The notes: generated from the sequence alone by a model not told the origin. 64,000 nt of DNA from Flavobacterium ginsenosidimutans (GCF_003254625.1 NZ_QJRJ01000075.1:124001-188000), one strand, 5' to 3'. Positions 25,700 to 35,068 are shown, numbered from the stretch's first letter. Program-made: numbers and translations.

Positions 25700-28561
25700 A
25701 TGAAAAAAAACCTACTTTTCGTAGCTGTCTTTCTTATGACAGCTCAGTTATGGGCCCAAACTGTTCAAATTAACGAAGCTTCTGGCTGGCTTGAGTCCGT
25801 TTTTGTAAAATGGCAACCTGTGAGCGGAGCACAAACCTACAATGTTTATTACACTGGCAATGGATTTACAGACAAAAAAATAGATGACCAGCTTATTAGA
25901 AGTTATGGTTCTTATTTTCGTGCTGACATTCCAGGTCTAAAAGCGGGAACTTACACTGTAAAAGTAAAACCAGTCGTAAATGGCACTGAAGGGACTGGAG
26001 CTACAACTGGTAATCTAACTGTAGCAGCGCAAGACAGAAACGGATTTGCTTTTGAAGGTGGACGTGTGCCTGGAGGATACAAAGCAGACGGAACTCCAAA
26101 AGATAATGCGGTAATTCTATACATTACCCAAAATACAAAAAACACTATTTCAATGAATATTACGGGTGCAAGTTCAAATCCGTGCATTGGTTTACAAAAT
26201 ATTCTTTACGCTATCAAAAAAGGGAAAGACACTCGTCCATTCATCATTCGCTTAATCGGAAATATCACTGATATGACTGTTATGGAAGGTGGCGATGTTG
26301 TGATTGAAAACGCAAACAACGCTTCAAGCTACGTTACAATTGAAGGTATTGGTAACGATGCCGTTGCAAATGGATGGGGAGTTAGATTGAAATCGGCTTC
26401 AAACATAGAAGTAAGCAATATAGGATTTATGAACTGTGATAGTACTGCAGGTGATAACGTAGGAATGCAACAAGATAATGATCACGTATGGGTTCATAAC
26501 TGCGATTTATTCTACGGAAATGCAGGAAGCGACGCCGACCAAATAAAAGGTGATGGAGCATTAGACAATAAAACTTCAACATATATCACATTATCGTACA
26601 ACCACTTTTGGGATAATGGAAAAGCTAGCCTTTTAGGTTTAAGCGAAGGAACAACCTCTGGCTTATATATAACTTATCATCACAACTGGTTTGATCACTC
26701 AGATTCACGTCATCCACGCGTGCGTTATTATTCAGCACATATTTATAACAATTACTATGACGGAGTTTCTAAATATGGAGCTGGCTCAACTATGGGATCT
26801 TCACTTTTTGTTGAAGGAAATTATTATAGAAACAGTAAACACCCAATGTTAACTTCACTTCAAGGTTCTGATATTTGGGATGAAGCCAACCAAGTTAACA
26901 ATGCTGGAACGATGGGAACATTTTCTGGAGAAGCTGGAGGAAGTATTAAAGCTTATAATAATACTTTTGATGCTTCAAACGGAACAAATAATATGCGTTT
27001 CGTAGCTTATAACGATCCTAATCCATTATATAATATTTCAGGGAAAATTAGCTCTACAACAGATTTCGATGCGTATGTGGCAACTACAAGAGGAGAAGTT
27101 GTAAGCAGTTCTGTAAAATCGAAATCAGGCGCTAATGTTTATAACAATTTTGACACGGATGCGAATTTGTATGTGAAAAATTTAGTAATTGATGATCCTG
27201 CTACAGCTAAAACTAAAACAACACAATACGCTGGACGTATTTCTGGAGGTGATTTAAAATGGACATTCAACAACGCTACAGACGATACTTCTTCTTTAGT
27301 TATTACAGCATTAAAAACAGCTCTTACAAACTATACTGGAACTCTAGTTTCTGTACAAGGAGAAGATAATCCACCTGCTGGAACGCAGACCCTAACTTTG
27401 ACTTCTGCATCAAACAATAATCAAACAGTTGCAAGCGGTACCGCTATTTCCTCAATTGTGTTTACATGGGGCGGTGATGCTACTGATGCGACTGTAACAG
27501 GATTACCTGCATCTGGATTAACTTTTGTAAAAAATACTACAGCTAAAACTATAACTATTTCAGGTACGCCAACTGCAACAGTTTCGTACTCTATTGCAAC
27601 TTCTGGAACTAGTGGTTCCCCAGCCACTGGTTCAGGAACTGTAACGGTTACTGCTGCAGGAAATCAAACTTTGACTTCTACTGGCAACAATAGCCAATCC
27701 GTTTCATCTGGAACAGCCATAGGTTCTATTGTATTTACTTGGGGTGGAAATGCTACAGATGCAACTGTAACTGGATTACCTGCTTCTGGATTGTCTTTTG
27801 TAAAAAACACAACGGCAAAAACTATAACTATTACAGGAACTCCAACAGCAAATGTATCTTATTCTGTAACAACATCAGGAACTGCAGGAACGCCTGTAAC
27901 TGCATCGGGAACAATAACGGTTACAACAGGCTCAACTGGCGGATCTGAGCTTCATAACTTTACAACCTCTGGAAAAACAAGTACTTTCTATGCTATTACT
28001 GGAAATATGAATTCTACTCCTGGATCTGTAACCTACAACGGATTAACATTGACAGAGCGTTTAAAAATAGAATCAAGCACATCAATAACGTATACAACAA
28101 CTAGTGCATCAACTTTAACTTTGGTTTTCGATTCAAGCTTTACAGGAACTATTAAAGTAGATAATGTTTCCTATACAGCATCTGCCGGTATTGTAACTGC
28201 TTCAATCGCTGCTGGTTCTCATACCATAACAAAAGGTTCTGTTGCTAATTTATTCTATATTAGCACAGTATATAGCGGAGGAACTGCAAAAATGGCTGTA
28301 ACAACTGATTTAGCAGTAACAGAAACTACTACAGAAACTTCGAAAATAATTTTATATCCAAATCCAGTTTCAAGCACTTTATATTTATCAGATGCCGAAC
28401 AAAAAGTACAAAAAATACTTATTTACAATATTTCTGGAAATCTAGTAATCACTTCTGGAAAATCTGAAAGCATCGATACGAGCAGTTTAATTCCTGGAAC
28501 TTATCTAGCAAAAATTTATACTGTTGATGGATCATTTAACCAAACTCTTATAAAAAAGTAA
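25700..28561 (+). CDS. Secreted pectate lyase (PL1-like) with two Ig-like repeats and a T9SS sorting domain
   Basis: A 953-residue extracellular enzyme that cleaves polygalacturonate by beta-elimination. Order: signal peptide (1-20, ending LWAQ), fibronectin-III-like domain (about 22-105), parallel-beta-helix PL1 domain (about 115-555), two adjacent repeats of 91 residues (about 564-745), a beta-rich module (about 750-865), and a T9SS C-terminal domain (about 883-953, opening LYPNPVSSTLYLSD). In the catalytic part DADQIKGDGALD, HHNWFDHSDSRHPRVRY and NNYYDG are the calcium-binding and catalytic-arginine regions of family PL1. It stands alone, with no SusC/D genes nearby, behind operator-like palindromes and before a bidirectional terminator. 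Confidence 0.88.
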   Translation: MKKNLLFVAVFLMTAQLWAQTVQINEASGWLESVFVKWQPVSGAQTYNVYYTGNGFTDKKIDDQLIRSYGSYFRADIPGLKAGTYTVKVKPVVNGTEGTGATTGNLTVAAQDRNGFAFEGGRVPGGYKADGTPKDNAVILYITQNTKNTISMNITGASSNPCIGLQNILYAIKKGKDTRPFIIRLIGNITDMTVMEGGDVVIENANNASSYVTIEGIGNDAVANGWGVRLKSASNIEVSNIGFMNCDSTAGDNVGMQQDNDHVWVHNCDLFYGNAGSDADQIKGDGALDNKTSTYITLSYNHFWDNGKASLLGLSEGTTSGLYITYHHNWFDHSDSRHPRVRYYSAHIYNNYYDGVSKYGAGSTMGSSLFVEGNYYRNSKHPMLTSLQGSDIWDEANQVNNAGTMGTFSGEAGGSIKAYNNTFDASNGTNNMRFVAYNDPNPLYNISGKISSTTDFDAYVATTRGEVVSSSVKSKSGANVYNNFDTDANLYVKNLVIDDPATAKTKTTQYAGRISGGDLKWTFNNATDDTSSLVITALKTALTNYTGTLVSVQGEDNPPAGTQTLTLTSASNNNQTVASGTAISSIVFTWGGDATDATVTGLPASGLTFVKNTTAKTITISGTPTATVSYSIATSGTSGSPATGSGTVTVTAAGNQTLTSTGNNSQSVSSGTAIGSIVFTWGGNATDATVTGLPASGLSFVKNTTAKTITITGTPTANVSYSVTTSGTAGTPVTASGTITVTTGSTGGSELHNFTTSGKTSTFYAITGNMNSTPGSVTYNGLTLTERLKIESSTSITYTTTSASTLTLVFDSSFTGTIKVDNVSYTASAGIVTASIAAGSHTITKGSVANLFYISTVYSGGTAKMAVTTDLAVTETTTETSKIILYPNPVSSTLYLSDAEQKVQKILIYNISGNLVITSGKSESIDTSSLIPGTYLAKIYTVDGSFNQTLIKK
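27389..27934 (+). repeat. Tandem 273-bp coding repeat inside the pectate lyase gene
   Basis: Two adjacent copies, period 273 bp (91 codons). Both begin with the same ACTTTGACTTCT (27395 and 27668) and encode nearly the same beta-sandwich (FTWGG, ATDATVTGLPASGL and FVKNTTAKTITI in both). This is an in-frame domain duplication of rather recent origin. Confidence 0.85.
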
Positions 28562-28574
28562 ACCTAACTTAACT

Positions 28575-28606
28575 AAAAAGGCTTCCAAATTTGGAAGCCT
28601 TTTTTA
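28575..28606. terminator. Bidirectional terminator between the pectate lyase and aldehyde dehydrogenase genes
   Basis: AAAAAGGCTTCCAAA (28575-28589) and its exact reverse complement (28590-28604). A and T tails suit both strands. Confidence 0.85.
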
Positions 28607-28622
28607 TTTCAGATAACATGAA

Positions 28623-30176
28623 TTACAAATCAAACTTAATTCCCTGCGCAAGCGGAAGATTTGTTGTATAATTGATTGTATTTGTTTGACGTCTCATATA
28701 AATTTTCCAAGCGTCAGAACCTGATTCACGTCCGCCTCCAGTTTCTTTTTCACCGCCAAAAGCACCACCAATTTCAGCTCCAGAAGTTCCGATGTTTACG
28801 TTTGCAATTCCGCAGTCAGAACCTATTGCAGATAAAAATCTTTCGGCTTCGCGTAAATTATTAGTCATAATTGCAGAAGATAATCCTTGTGCAACTCCGT
28901 TTTGAATTTCGATGGCATTCTCTACCTCTCCAGAATATTTAATTAAATATAAAACGGGAGCAAAAGTTTCATGCTGTACAATTTCAAACGAATTTTCGGC
29001 TTCTGCAATTGCAGGTTTTACATAACATCCACTCTCGTAACCTTGTCCCGAAAGTACTCCTCCTTCTACTAGGATTTTTCCTCCTTCGGTTACTACTTTA
29101 TTTAAAGCTGCTGCATACATTTCGACTGCATGAGTATCAATTAGCGGTCCAACATGATTATTTTCGTCAAGCGGATTTCCGATTCGTAATTGCTTATAAG
29201 CCGCAACCAAAGCATCTTTTACTTTATCATAAATACTTTCGTGAATGATCAATCTTCGAGTTGAAGTACAACGCTGTCCAGCCGTTCCAACAGCGCCAAA
29301 AACTGCACCAATAACAGTCATTTTTATATCTGCATCTGGAGTAACAATAATAGCATTATTTCCTCCTAATTCTAATAATGATTTTCCTAGTCTTCCTGCA
29401 ACAGTTTGTGCTACGATTTTACCCATTCTAGTCGAACCAGTCGCAGAAATAAGCGGAATACGCGTATCTGCTGTCAATAATTCTCCTATTTTATAATCTC
29501 CATTTATTAAACACGAAATTCCTTCTGGAAGATTGTTTTCTTTAATAACTTGAGCAATTATATTTTGGCAAGCAATACCGCAAAGAGGTGTTTTTTCAGA
29601 AGGTTTCCAAACGCAGACATCTCCTGAAATCCATGCTAAAGCTGTGTTCCAAGACCAAACTGCAACAGGGAAATTAAACGCCGAAATAATTCCAACAATT
29701 CCCAACGGATGATATTGTTCATACATTCTATGACCAGGTCTCTCTGAATGCATTGTTAATCCGTGAAGCTGACGAGATAAACCTACTGCAAAATCACAGA
29801 TATCAATCATTTCCTGAACTTCTCCAAATCCTTCCTGCAATGATTTCCCCATTTCATAAGAAACCAATTTTCCAAGAGCTTCTTTATTTTGTCTCAATTT
29901 TTCTCCAAACTGACGTACAATTTCACCACGTTGTGGTGCTGGAATCAATCTAAAAGTTTTAAATGCTTCTGCAGCGGTTTGAATTGCTTTTTCATAATCT
30001 GCAGCTGTTGACATTTTTACCGAAGCAATTAATTTTCCATCAACTGGCGAATAACTTTCTAGAATTTCCCCAGAAGAAAAATTATTAATTCCTGTCGATG
30101 TTCCTTCATTTATTGTTTTGATGCCCAATTTTTCAAGAGCTTCCTTCATTCCAAATTGCGATGCTATTGTTGTCAT
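28623..30176 (-). CDS. amaB: ALDH7-type aldehyde dehydrogenase (probable alpha-aminoadipate semialdehyde dehydrogenase)
   Basis: A 517-residue NAD-dependent aldehyde dehydrogenase of the antiquitin (ALDH7A1/AmaB) group, which oxidises L-2-aminoadipate 6-semialdehyde in lysine degradation. The group is recognised by GIVGIISAFNFPVAVWSWN, by the C-terminal GTSGAEIGGAFGGEKETGGG and SGSDAWKIYMRR, and by PLAQGIKF near the end. The catalytic Cys is in GTAGQRCTSTRR (about residue 300) and the general-base Glu in LLELGGNNA (about 266). The length is normal. No lysine aminotransferase gene is next to it, so the pathway role rests on family likeness. Confidence 0.85.
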   Translation of the reverse strand: MTTIASQFGMKEALEKLGIKTINEGTSTGINNFSSGEILESYSPVDGKLIASVKMSTAADYEKAIQTAAEAFKTFRLIPAPQRGEIVRQFGEKLRQNKEALGKLVSYEMGKSLQEGFGEVQEMIDICDFAVGLSRQLHGLTMHSERPGHRMYEQYHPLGIVGIISAFNFPVAVWSWNTALAWISGDVCVWKPSEKTPLCGIACQNIIAQVIKENNLPEGISCLINGDYKIGELLTADTRIPLISATGSTRMGKIVAQTVAGRLGKSLLELGGNNAIIVTPDADIKMTVIGAVFGAVGTAGQRCTSTRRLIIHESIYDKVKDALVAAYKQLRIGNPLDENNHVGPLIDTHAVEMYAAALNKVVTEGGKILVEGGVLSGQGYESGCYVKPAIAEAENSFEIVQHETFAPVLYLIKYSGEVENAIEIQNGVAQGLSSAIMTNNLREAERFLSAIGSDCGIANVNIGTSGAEIGGAFGGEKETGGGRESGSDAWKIYMRRQTNTINYTTNLPLAQGIKFDL

Positions 30177-30243
30177 TGTAACTTTTTTAGTTAAAATTGT
30201 TATATTTTTATGTAAAGATATTGTTTTAGAATTGAATTATAAA

Positions 30244-30867
30244 TTAATTATTCCTTTTAAAACTTCTTTTGTTTTTGAAAAATGATATAAGAAGAATTAC
30301 AATAAGAATAAAGCTTAGTAATGATAAAATATAAATTGTTAAATCTTTTCTTTTTAATTTTTCTTGAAATGAATTTTTGACTAAATCTATTTGATAGTCA
30401 AGGTCATTACGAAGTTTAGAAACTTTAACTTCGTTATCGTTTAAATAGGCTTTGTTCAACTTATCTAAGACTGATAATTCTTCTAAATCAACATTTTTCA
30501 ACAAAGCTGTCCTAGAACACATTGAACTACTTAATACATAATTACTGCGATTAGAATAGATTAGATATTCTTCCCCAATATTGAAATAATTATCACATGA
30601 TCCTGAACCATTAGCCAATAGATCTCTATACTCATAACCAGGGAAAATTTCTCCTTTATATGATTTACTAATTTTTACAGAAAAAACATAAACTTTTTGT
30701 CCATAACTTCCATACAATAAACTGTCTACTTTAACAATTTTTCCAATAAAAACCTGATGGGCTAGCTCCCAATTTTCTTTTATTGATGGTTTTCCTGAGC
30801 AATCACAGCAATATACTTCTGAGCTCATTAAAAACAAAAACAGTATAAACAGTACCTTTTTAATCAT
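30244..30867 (-). CDS. Membrane-anchored TIMP/netrin-like domain protein, 207 residues
   Basis: A signal peptide (about 1-19) is followed at once by a cysteine cluster (CCDC at 20-23), then GKPSIKENWELAHQVFIGKIV, a beta-rich domain with further cysteines (about C93 and C117), a charged helical stretch (about 125-172), one membrane helix (about 175-197) and a basic tail (KNKRSFKRNN). A Cys-x-Cys start right behind the signal peptide and an OB-like fold of about 110 residues recall bacterial tissue-inhibitor-of-metalloproteinase (netrin-like) domains. The topology suggests a periplasmic domain tethered to the inner membrane. Function unknown; inhibition of a protease is only a possibility. Confidence 0.55.
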   Translation of the reverse strand: MIKKVLFILFLFLMSSEVYCCDCSGKPSIKENWELAHQVFIGKIVKVDSLLYGSYGQKVYVFSVKISKSYKGEIFPGYEYRDLLANGSGSCDNYFNIGEEYLIYSNRSNYVLSSSMCSRTALLKNVDLEELSVLDKLNKAYLNDNEVKVSKLRNDLDYQIDLVKNSFQEKLKRKDLTIYILSLLSFILIVILLISFFKNKRSFKRNN

Positions 30868-30981
30868 CCTATAAATCTTTAGCTAAATGTAAATTTAGGA
30901 TTAATTAAAATGATTTTTTCCAAAATTGAGTGCTTTATTTCTCTTTATTGATGAAATTTGCAATTCTAATTTTTTTTGAAC

Positions 30982-31938
30982 ATGAATAATTTCTATCGCC
31001 TTTTTCTTTTTATAATTTTAATGTCATGGAATGTTTTTCCTCAAAAAGCAAAAACCTCTTTTTCTGTAGTTCCATTAGGCGTAATGGGTGGTATTGATGA
31101 AAAAAATCTTTCGGCTTATTTAATAGCTCCATCAAATACAACTGATTATATCTGTCTTGACGCCGGAACTGTAAACGCCGGAATTGAAAAAGCTATTGAA
31201 AAGAAAATTTTTAAAGTTTCGACAAGCGAAGTTTTACGAAAATACATCAAAGGATATTTGATTTCTCATGCACATTTAGATCATGTATCAGGTTTGATTA
31301 TCAATTCTCCTGCTGATTCTTCAAAAACGGTTTATGCCACAAATAAATGTATGGAAATGATGGAAAACCATTATTTCAACGATCAGACTTGGGCAAATTT
31401 TGGAGATGCCGGTCCAGGTTTTCCTTTAAAAAAATACCATTTTCAAACTTTAAATCTGACTGAAGAAACTCCTTTAACTAATACTAAAATGACGGTTAAA
31501 GCCTTTTCTCTTAGCCATGTTAATCCGTTTGAGAGTACTGCTTTCTTAATTAAAAACAACAATGATTATGCTTTGTACTTAGGTGATACAGGACCAGATG
31601 AAGTAGAAAAAAGCAATAATCTTCGTGATTTATGGACAGCCGTTGCGCCATTGGTTAAAGAAAAACAATTAAAAGGGATTTTTATCGAAGTTTCTTTTCC
31701 GAACGAACAGCCGGATAAATTTTTGTTTGGTCATTTAACTCCAAATTATTTAATGAAAGAACTTCATGTTCTAGAGGATTTAGCAGGAAAGGGGTCTCTT
31801 GAAAACTTTAAAATTATCATAACACATTTGAAACCTCCAGCAAAGAATATTGCAAAAATTAAAGAGCAGTTAAAAGCTCAAAATGATTTAGGATTGAAAA
31901 TTATTTATCCTGAGCAGGGGAAAAAGTTTGAGTTATAA
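30982..31938 (+). CDS. Exported class II cyclic-nucleotide phosphodiesterase-like MBL-fold protein
   Basis: A 318-residue metallo-beta-lactamase-fold hydrolase. A signal peptide (about 1-20, ending VFPQ) sends it to the periplasm. The metal motif is HAHLDHVSG with H96, H98, D100 and H101, the signature of class II 3',5'-cyclic-nucleotide phosphodiesterases (PDE1/CpdP type). Further ligands are likely H160 in LSHVNPFEST, D200 in LGDTGPDE and the late HLKPP histidine. The in-frame TTG at 30976 precedes the ATG by only 6 bp and is not needed. The substrate (cAMP, cGMP or another phosphodiester) is not proven by sequence. Confidence 0.75.
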   Translation: MNNFYRLFLFIILMSWNVFPQKAKTSFSVVPLGVMGGIDEKNLSAYLIAPSNTTDYICLDAGTVNAGIEKAIEKKIFKVSTSEVLRKYIKGYLISHAHLDHVSGLIINSPADSSKTVYATNKCMEMMENHYFNDQTWANFGDAGPGFPLKKYHFQTLNLTEETPLTNTKMTVKAFSLSHVNPFESTAFLIKNNNDYALYLGDTGPDEVEKSNNLRDLWTAVAPLVKEKQLKGIFIEVSFPNEQPDKFLFGHLTPNYLMKELHVLEDLAGKGSLENFKIIITHLKPPAKNIAKIKEQLKAQNDLGLKIIYPEQGKKFEL

Positions 31939-32006
31939 TTTTATTCTGCCACAGATTTTTAGGATTAAAGGGATTTCTTCATAAATCCTAAACGATAAAC
32001 ATTATT

Positions 32007-32040
32007 AAACCCGACAGGTTTTTGAAACCTGTCGGGTTTC
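32007..32040. terminator. Perfect hairpin between convergent genes
   Basis: AAACCCGACAGGTTT (32007-32021) and AAACCTGTCGGGTTT (32025-32039), 15-bp arms with a 3-nt loop. The T run is short, but the stem is strong enough for a terminator on both strands. The CCGACAGG core is common in flavobacterial intergenic repeats. Confidence 0.6.
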
Positions 32041-32062
32041 GTATTTCTATCAAAATAAAATA

Positions 32063-32602
32063 TTATTTCTTCGCCACAAATCTAGGATCAGTTTCCATAA
32101 CAGTTCCACAATTATCGCAGGTTCTTAATTCTTCTGAATTGTAAAAATGCTCAAAATGAGGTAGAAAATCTTTCTCTATATTATGAAGTTCAAAATACAC
32201 TTCATATAATTTATGATTGCAGTTATCACAATGCCAAAGCAAACCATCTGTAAAACCTTGTCCAGCACGTTTTCTTTCTATAACAAGTCCTATTGAACCT
32301 TCTGAACGAACAGGAGAATGTGGCACTTTTGCAGGATGCAAATACATATCACCCGCATTTAATTCCATTTCTTTACGCTGTCCATCTTCCTGAATTATAA
32401 CTTTTATGCTTCCTTCTAACTGATAAAAAAGCTCTTCAGTTTCGTTATAATGATAATCTTTTCGAGCATTTGGTCCCGCTACAATCATTACAATATAATC
32501 TCCAGAATCTACATATAGGTTTTTATTTCCAACGGGCGGTTTAAGTAAATGACGATTTTCATCAATCCATTGAGTCAGGTTAAAAGGTTTTGCTATAGCC
32601 AT
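32063..32602 (-). CDS. nbaC: 3-hydroxyanthranilate 3,4-dioxygenase
   Basis: A 179-residue cupin dioxygenase that opens the ring of 3-hydroxyanthranilate in tryptophan (kynurenine) degradation. The iron ligands of the family are visible as H51, E57 and H95 (DYHYNETEELFY and HPAKVPHSPVR). The C-terminal part holds the two CxxC pairs of bacterial enzymes, C125/C128 and C162/C165, forming a second, rubredoxin-like iron site. Other kynurenine-pathway genes are absent from the window. A repeat-derived hairpin (32643-32724) occupies the space upstream. Confidence 0.93.
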   Translation of the reverse strand: MAIAKPFNLTQWIDENRHLLKPPVGNKNLYVDSGDYIVMIVAGPNARKDYHYNETEELFYQLEGSIKVIIQEDGQRKEMELNAGDMYLHPAKVPHSPVRSEGSIGLVIERKRAGQGFTDGLLWHCDNCNHKLYEVYFELHNIEKDFLPHFEHFYNSEELRTCDNCGTVMETDPRFVAKK

Positions 32603-32642
32603 TTTTTTTAATACTAAATTTATGAATAGCTAAGGTAGTGAA

Positions 32643-32724
32643 AAGTATTCAGTCTCAGTCGCAGTTTTCAGCCACAGTAACCAGTCTCAGCAAAACTGAA
32701 AACTGCGACTGCGACTGAATACTT
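32643..32724. repeat. Inverted CAGTC-rich repeat, 29-bp arms
   Basis: Left arm 32643-32671 and right arm 32696-32724 are reverse complements with one mismatch, around a 24-bp centre. The right arm overlaps two bases of the stop codon (32723-32725) of the minus-strand EEP gene. A third, single copy of the arm lies at 36222-36249. Confidence 0.85.
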
Positions 32725-33814
32725 ATTTAAATTCTTTTATCAAATAAATATAAACTGGAAAATGGTCGCTAAACCCAGCTTCCGAGCTTGAATTGCGTAA
32801 AGGATAGCCTTTATATTGTCCTGAACTTTGAATGAGATAAGGTTTATTGAAAATACCTGCTTTCCAGAAATTAAAAGTCGAAAAATCAGCATTAATTAAA
32901 GATTCTGTCATGATAATTTGATCAAAAATATTCCAAGAATCTCTGAAAGCAATTGTTCCCATTCCTTTATTAGAAAGTTCTTCAAAAGGATTAAAAACTC
33001 CAAATTCTGGAACTTCTGTTTTTACTCCGCGTGCGCCTAAACCTGCTTTTATACTTTTATTAAAAGGTCCGTCATTGAAATCTCCCATTGTCAATACTTT
33101 TGCTCTTGGATTAATCTGTTGCAATGAATCAATAATTCTTCGGTTTAATTTTCCTGCAGCTTCCCGAAATGCAGTCGTTGCTTTTTCTCCGCCAGATCTA
33201 GAAGGCCAGTGATTGACAATAATATGTATTTCTTCGTCTTCCAAAAATCCCGAAACCAAAAGCTGATCTCTTGTAAAAACTCGATTTTTATTTTCCTTTT
33301 TAACTTCAATTTCATCATCCAAAACTTCCTGTTCTTTTGGAGAAATTTCTTTTTTATAAATGATTAAAGGAATATTCGAATAAGAAGTTGGTCTGAAATA
33401 TTTTTTCTGATACAATAAAGCCACATCGATTCCTCGTTTGTCTGGTGAATCAAAATGAATGATTCCTAAATCTAGTGGCAATAGCTTTGGTTCTTTTATT
33501 AAATCTTCTAAAACGCCACGATTTTCTATTTCAGCTCCTCCAAGTAAAGTTGGTGCATTTGAATTTTCGGGCATTCCAATTTCAGAAATAACTTTTGCTA
33601 GATTTTTTAATTTCTGCTGATATTTTTCTGTTGTCCAACGTTGTGCTCCATTTGGAGTCCATTCATCATCATTTGTAAATTCATCATTTACAGTGTCGTA
33701 AAGATTTTCAAAATTGTAAAAAGCAACGGTGTGTATTTTGTATTTTTTTGGTTGACTAAACAGAAGTGTCAGCGAAAAAAGAAAAATCAAACAAAATTTA
33801 TATTTTAAAGGCAT
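32723..33814 (-). CDS. Exported endonuclease/exonuclease/phosphatase (EEP) family protein
   Basis: A 363-residue protein with a signal peptide (about 1-20, ending LLFSQ), then the EEP (DNase I-like) fold: FYNFENLYDTV near residue 32, AEIENR (metal-binding Glu near 95), HFDSPDKRGIDVALLY, VNHWPSRSGG (catalytic His near 205), MGDFND (near 245) and the final SDHFPVYI (catalytic Asp-His near 352). These motifs are complete, so an active Mg-dependent phosphoesterase or nuclease outside the cytoplasm is likely. The substrate is unknown; extracellular DNA or lipid headgroups are possible. Confidence 0.82.
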   Translation of the reverse strand: MPLKYKFCLIFLFSLTLLFSQPKKYKIHTVAFYNFENLYDTVNDEFTNDDEWTPNGAQRWTTEKYQQKLKNLAKVISEIGMPENSNAPTLLGGAEIENRGVLEDLIKEPKLLPLDLGIIHFDSPDKRGIDVALLYQKKYFRPTSYSNIPLIIYKKEISPKEQEVLDDEIEVKKENKNRVFTRDQLLVSGFLEDEEIHIIVNHWPSRSGGEKATTAFREAAGKLNRRIIDSLQQINPRAKVLTMGDFNDGPFNKSIKAGLGARGVKTEVPEFGVFNPFEELSNKGMGTIAFRDSWNIFDQIIMTESLINADFSTFNFWKAGIFNKPYLIQSSGQYKGYPLRNSSSEAGFSDHFPVYIYLIKEFK

Positions 33815-33834
33815 AGAGAAGATTTTTAAAAAGA

Positions 33835-33842
33835 CAAATTTA
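33835..33842 (-). promoter_or_regulatory. -7 promoter element of the EEP gene
   Basis: TAAATTTG on the minus strand, 20 bp before the ATG at 33814. No matching -33 TTG seen. Confidence 0.4.
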
Positions 33843-33883
33843 ATAATTTGTAAGATTTTTACTTAAATAAAATCTAAAAATAT

Positions 33884-33891
33884 TACATTTG
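33884..33891 (+). promoter_or_regulatory. -7 promoter element of the serine hydrolase gene
   Basis: TACATTTG, 50 bp before the ATG at 33942; it diverges from the element of the EEP gene. Confidence 0.45.
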
Positions 33892-33941
33892 TTTCTAATA
33901 AAAGTCTTGTATCTTGCTTAAAAAATCTGACAATTTATAAT

Positions 33942-35018
33942 ATGAAAAAAATACTGCTTTTTGCTTTATTCTTGAGCTTTACAAATCCATTTTATGGGCA
34001 AAAAAATAGTTCCAGAGCAGAGGAAATCAGGAAACAATATAAAATTCCAGAATTAGCTTATGCAATTGTTTCTTCAGATTCTATTCTTGAAATTAACGTT
34101 TTAGGATTGCAACGTTACAAGTCTTCTCATAAAGCAAAAATTAATGATATATTTCGTTTAGGATCAATCACAAAAACGATCACAAGTTACATCGCAGCGA
34201 CTTTAGTAAAGGAAGGAAAATTAAACTGGAATACTAAATTTTTTGATTTATATCCTGAATTAAAACCAGAAAGTAATCCCGAAATTTATAACGTAACCTT
34301 ACAAGATTTCTTGACATTTCGAGCTCCAATTCCAACTTGGTCTTATGGAAATGAAACTCCAAATCAACAAGAAATTAAAGGAAATAATCAAGAACAGCGT
34401 TATGAATTTATAAGCTGGTTTTTTAAGCAAAAACAGATTGTTACTGAAAAGCAAAATTGGTACGGTTCCAATCCAAGTTTTGTTGCCGCGGGTTTAATGC
34501 TCGAAAAAGCAACTGGAAAAAGTTATGAAACTTTAGTGCAAGAATTAGGTAAAAAGCTAAATATCAACTTCGGTTTTGGACAGCCAAACGTTAGTGATAT
34601 AAGCCAGCCGTGGGGACATGATGAAAATTTGAAGCCCGAAAAACCATCTGTAAATTATAAATTAAATTGGCTTTCATCAGCAGGAAATATCAATGTAAAT
34701 CTTCCTGATTTTTGCAAATTTACGCAGATGCAATTACAAGGTTTGTTAGGGAAATCAAAAGTATTATCTGAAGAAGAATTTAATAAAATGCATTTTGGTT
34801 TTCCTGAGTTTTCTTTTGGATGGTATTCTGAAATAAATGAAAAATCGGGCTTAAAATATTCTTTTCACTACGGAAATCCAGGAACATTTTTAACCAAAGT
34901 GTATATTTGCAAAGACATCAACAAAGCTTTTATCTTATTTTCCAATGTGCAATCTGAAGAAGCTGATAAAGGTTTAATGTTGCTTTTGGCCGAACTGCAA
35001 AAACAATACGGAGGCTAA
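33942..35018 (+). CDS. Exported serine hydrolase of the beta-lactamase (class C / penicillin-binding) fold
   Basis: A 358-residue protein with a signal peptide (about 1-20, ending FYGQ). The SxxK motif is S75-ITK78 in FRLGSITKTI. The second motif is an altered YxN region, WYGSNPSFVAAGLMLEKATG (about 173-192), and the third is HYGNPG near residue 310 in place of KTG/HxG. Such proteins include D-alanyl peptidases, esterases and amidases; a true beta-lactamase role is unlikely. The LD-carboxypeptidase gene 50 bp downstream suggests peptidoglycan peptides as a shared theme, but this is inference. Confidence 0.8.
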   Translation: MKKILLFALFLSFTNPFYGQKNSSRAEEIRKQYKIPELAYAIVSSDSILEINVLGLQRYKSSHKAKINDIFRLGSITKTITSYIAATLVKEGKLNWNTKFFDLYPELKPESNPEIYNVTLQDFLTFRAPIPTWSYGNETPNQQEIKGNNQEQRYEFISWFFKQKQIVTEKQNWYGSNPSFVAAGLMLEKATGKSYETLVQELGKKLNINFGFGQPNVSDISQPWGHDENLKPEKPSVNYKLNWLSSAGNINVNLPDFCKFTQMQLQGLLGKSKVLSEEEFNKMHFGFPEFSFGWYSEINEKSGLKYSFHYGNPGTFLTKVYICKDINKAFILFSNVQSEEADKGLMLLLAELQKQYGG

Positions 35019-35068
35019 ATTTACCAAACCTTAAAAATTAATTTTATAAATTTAAGCAAAAGAAAAAA

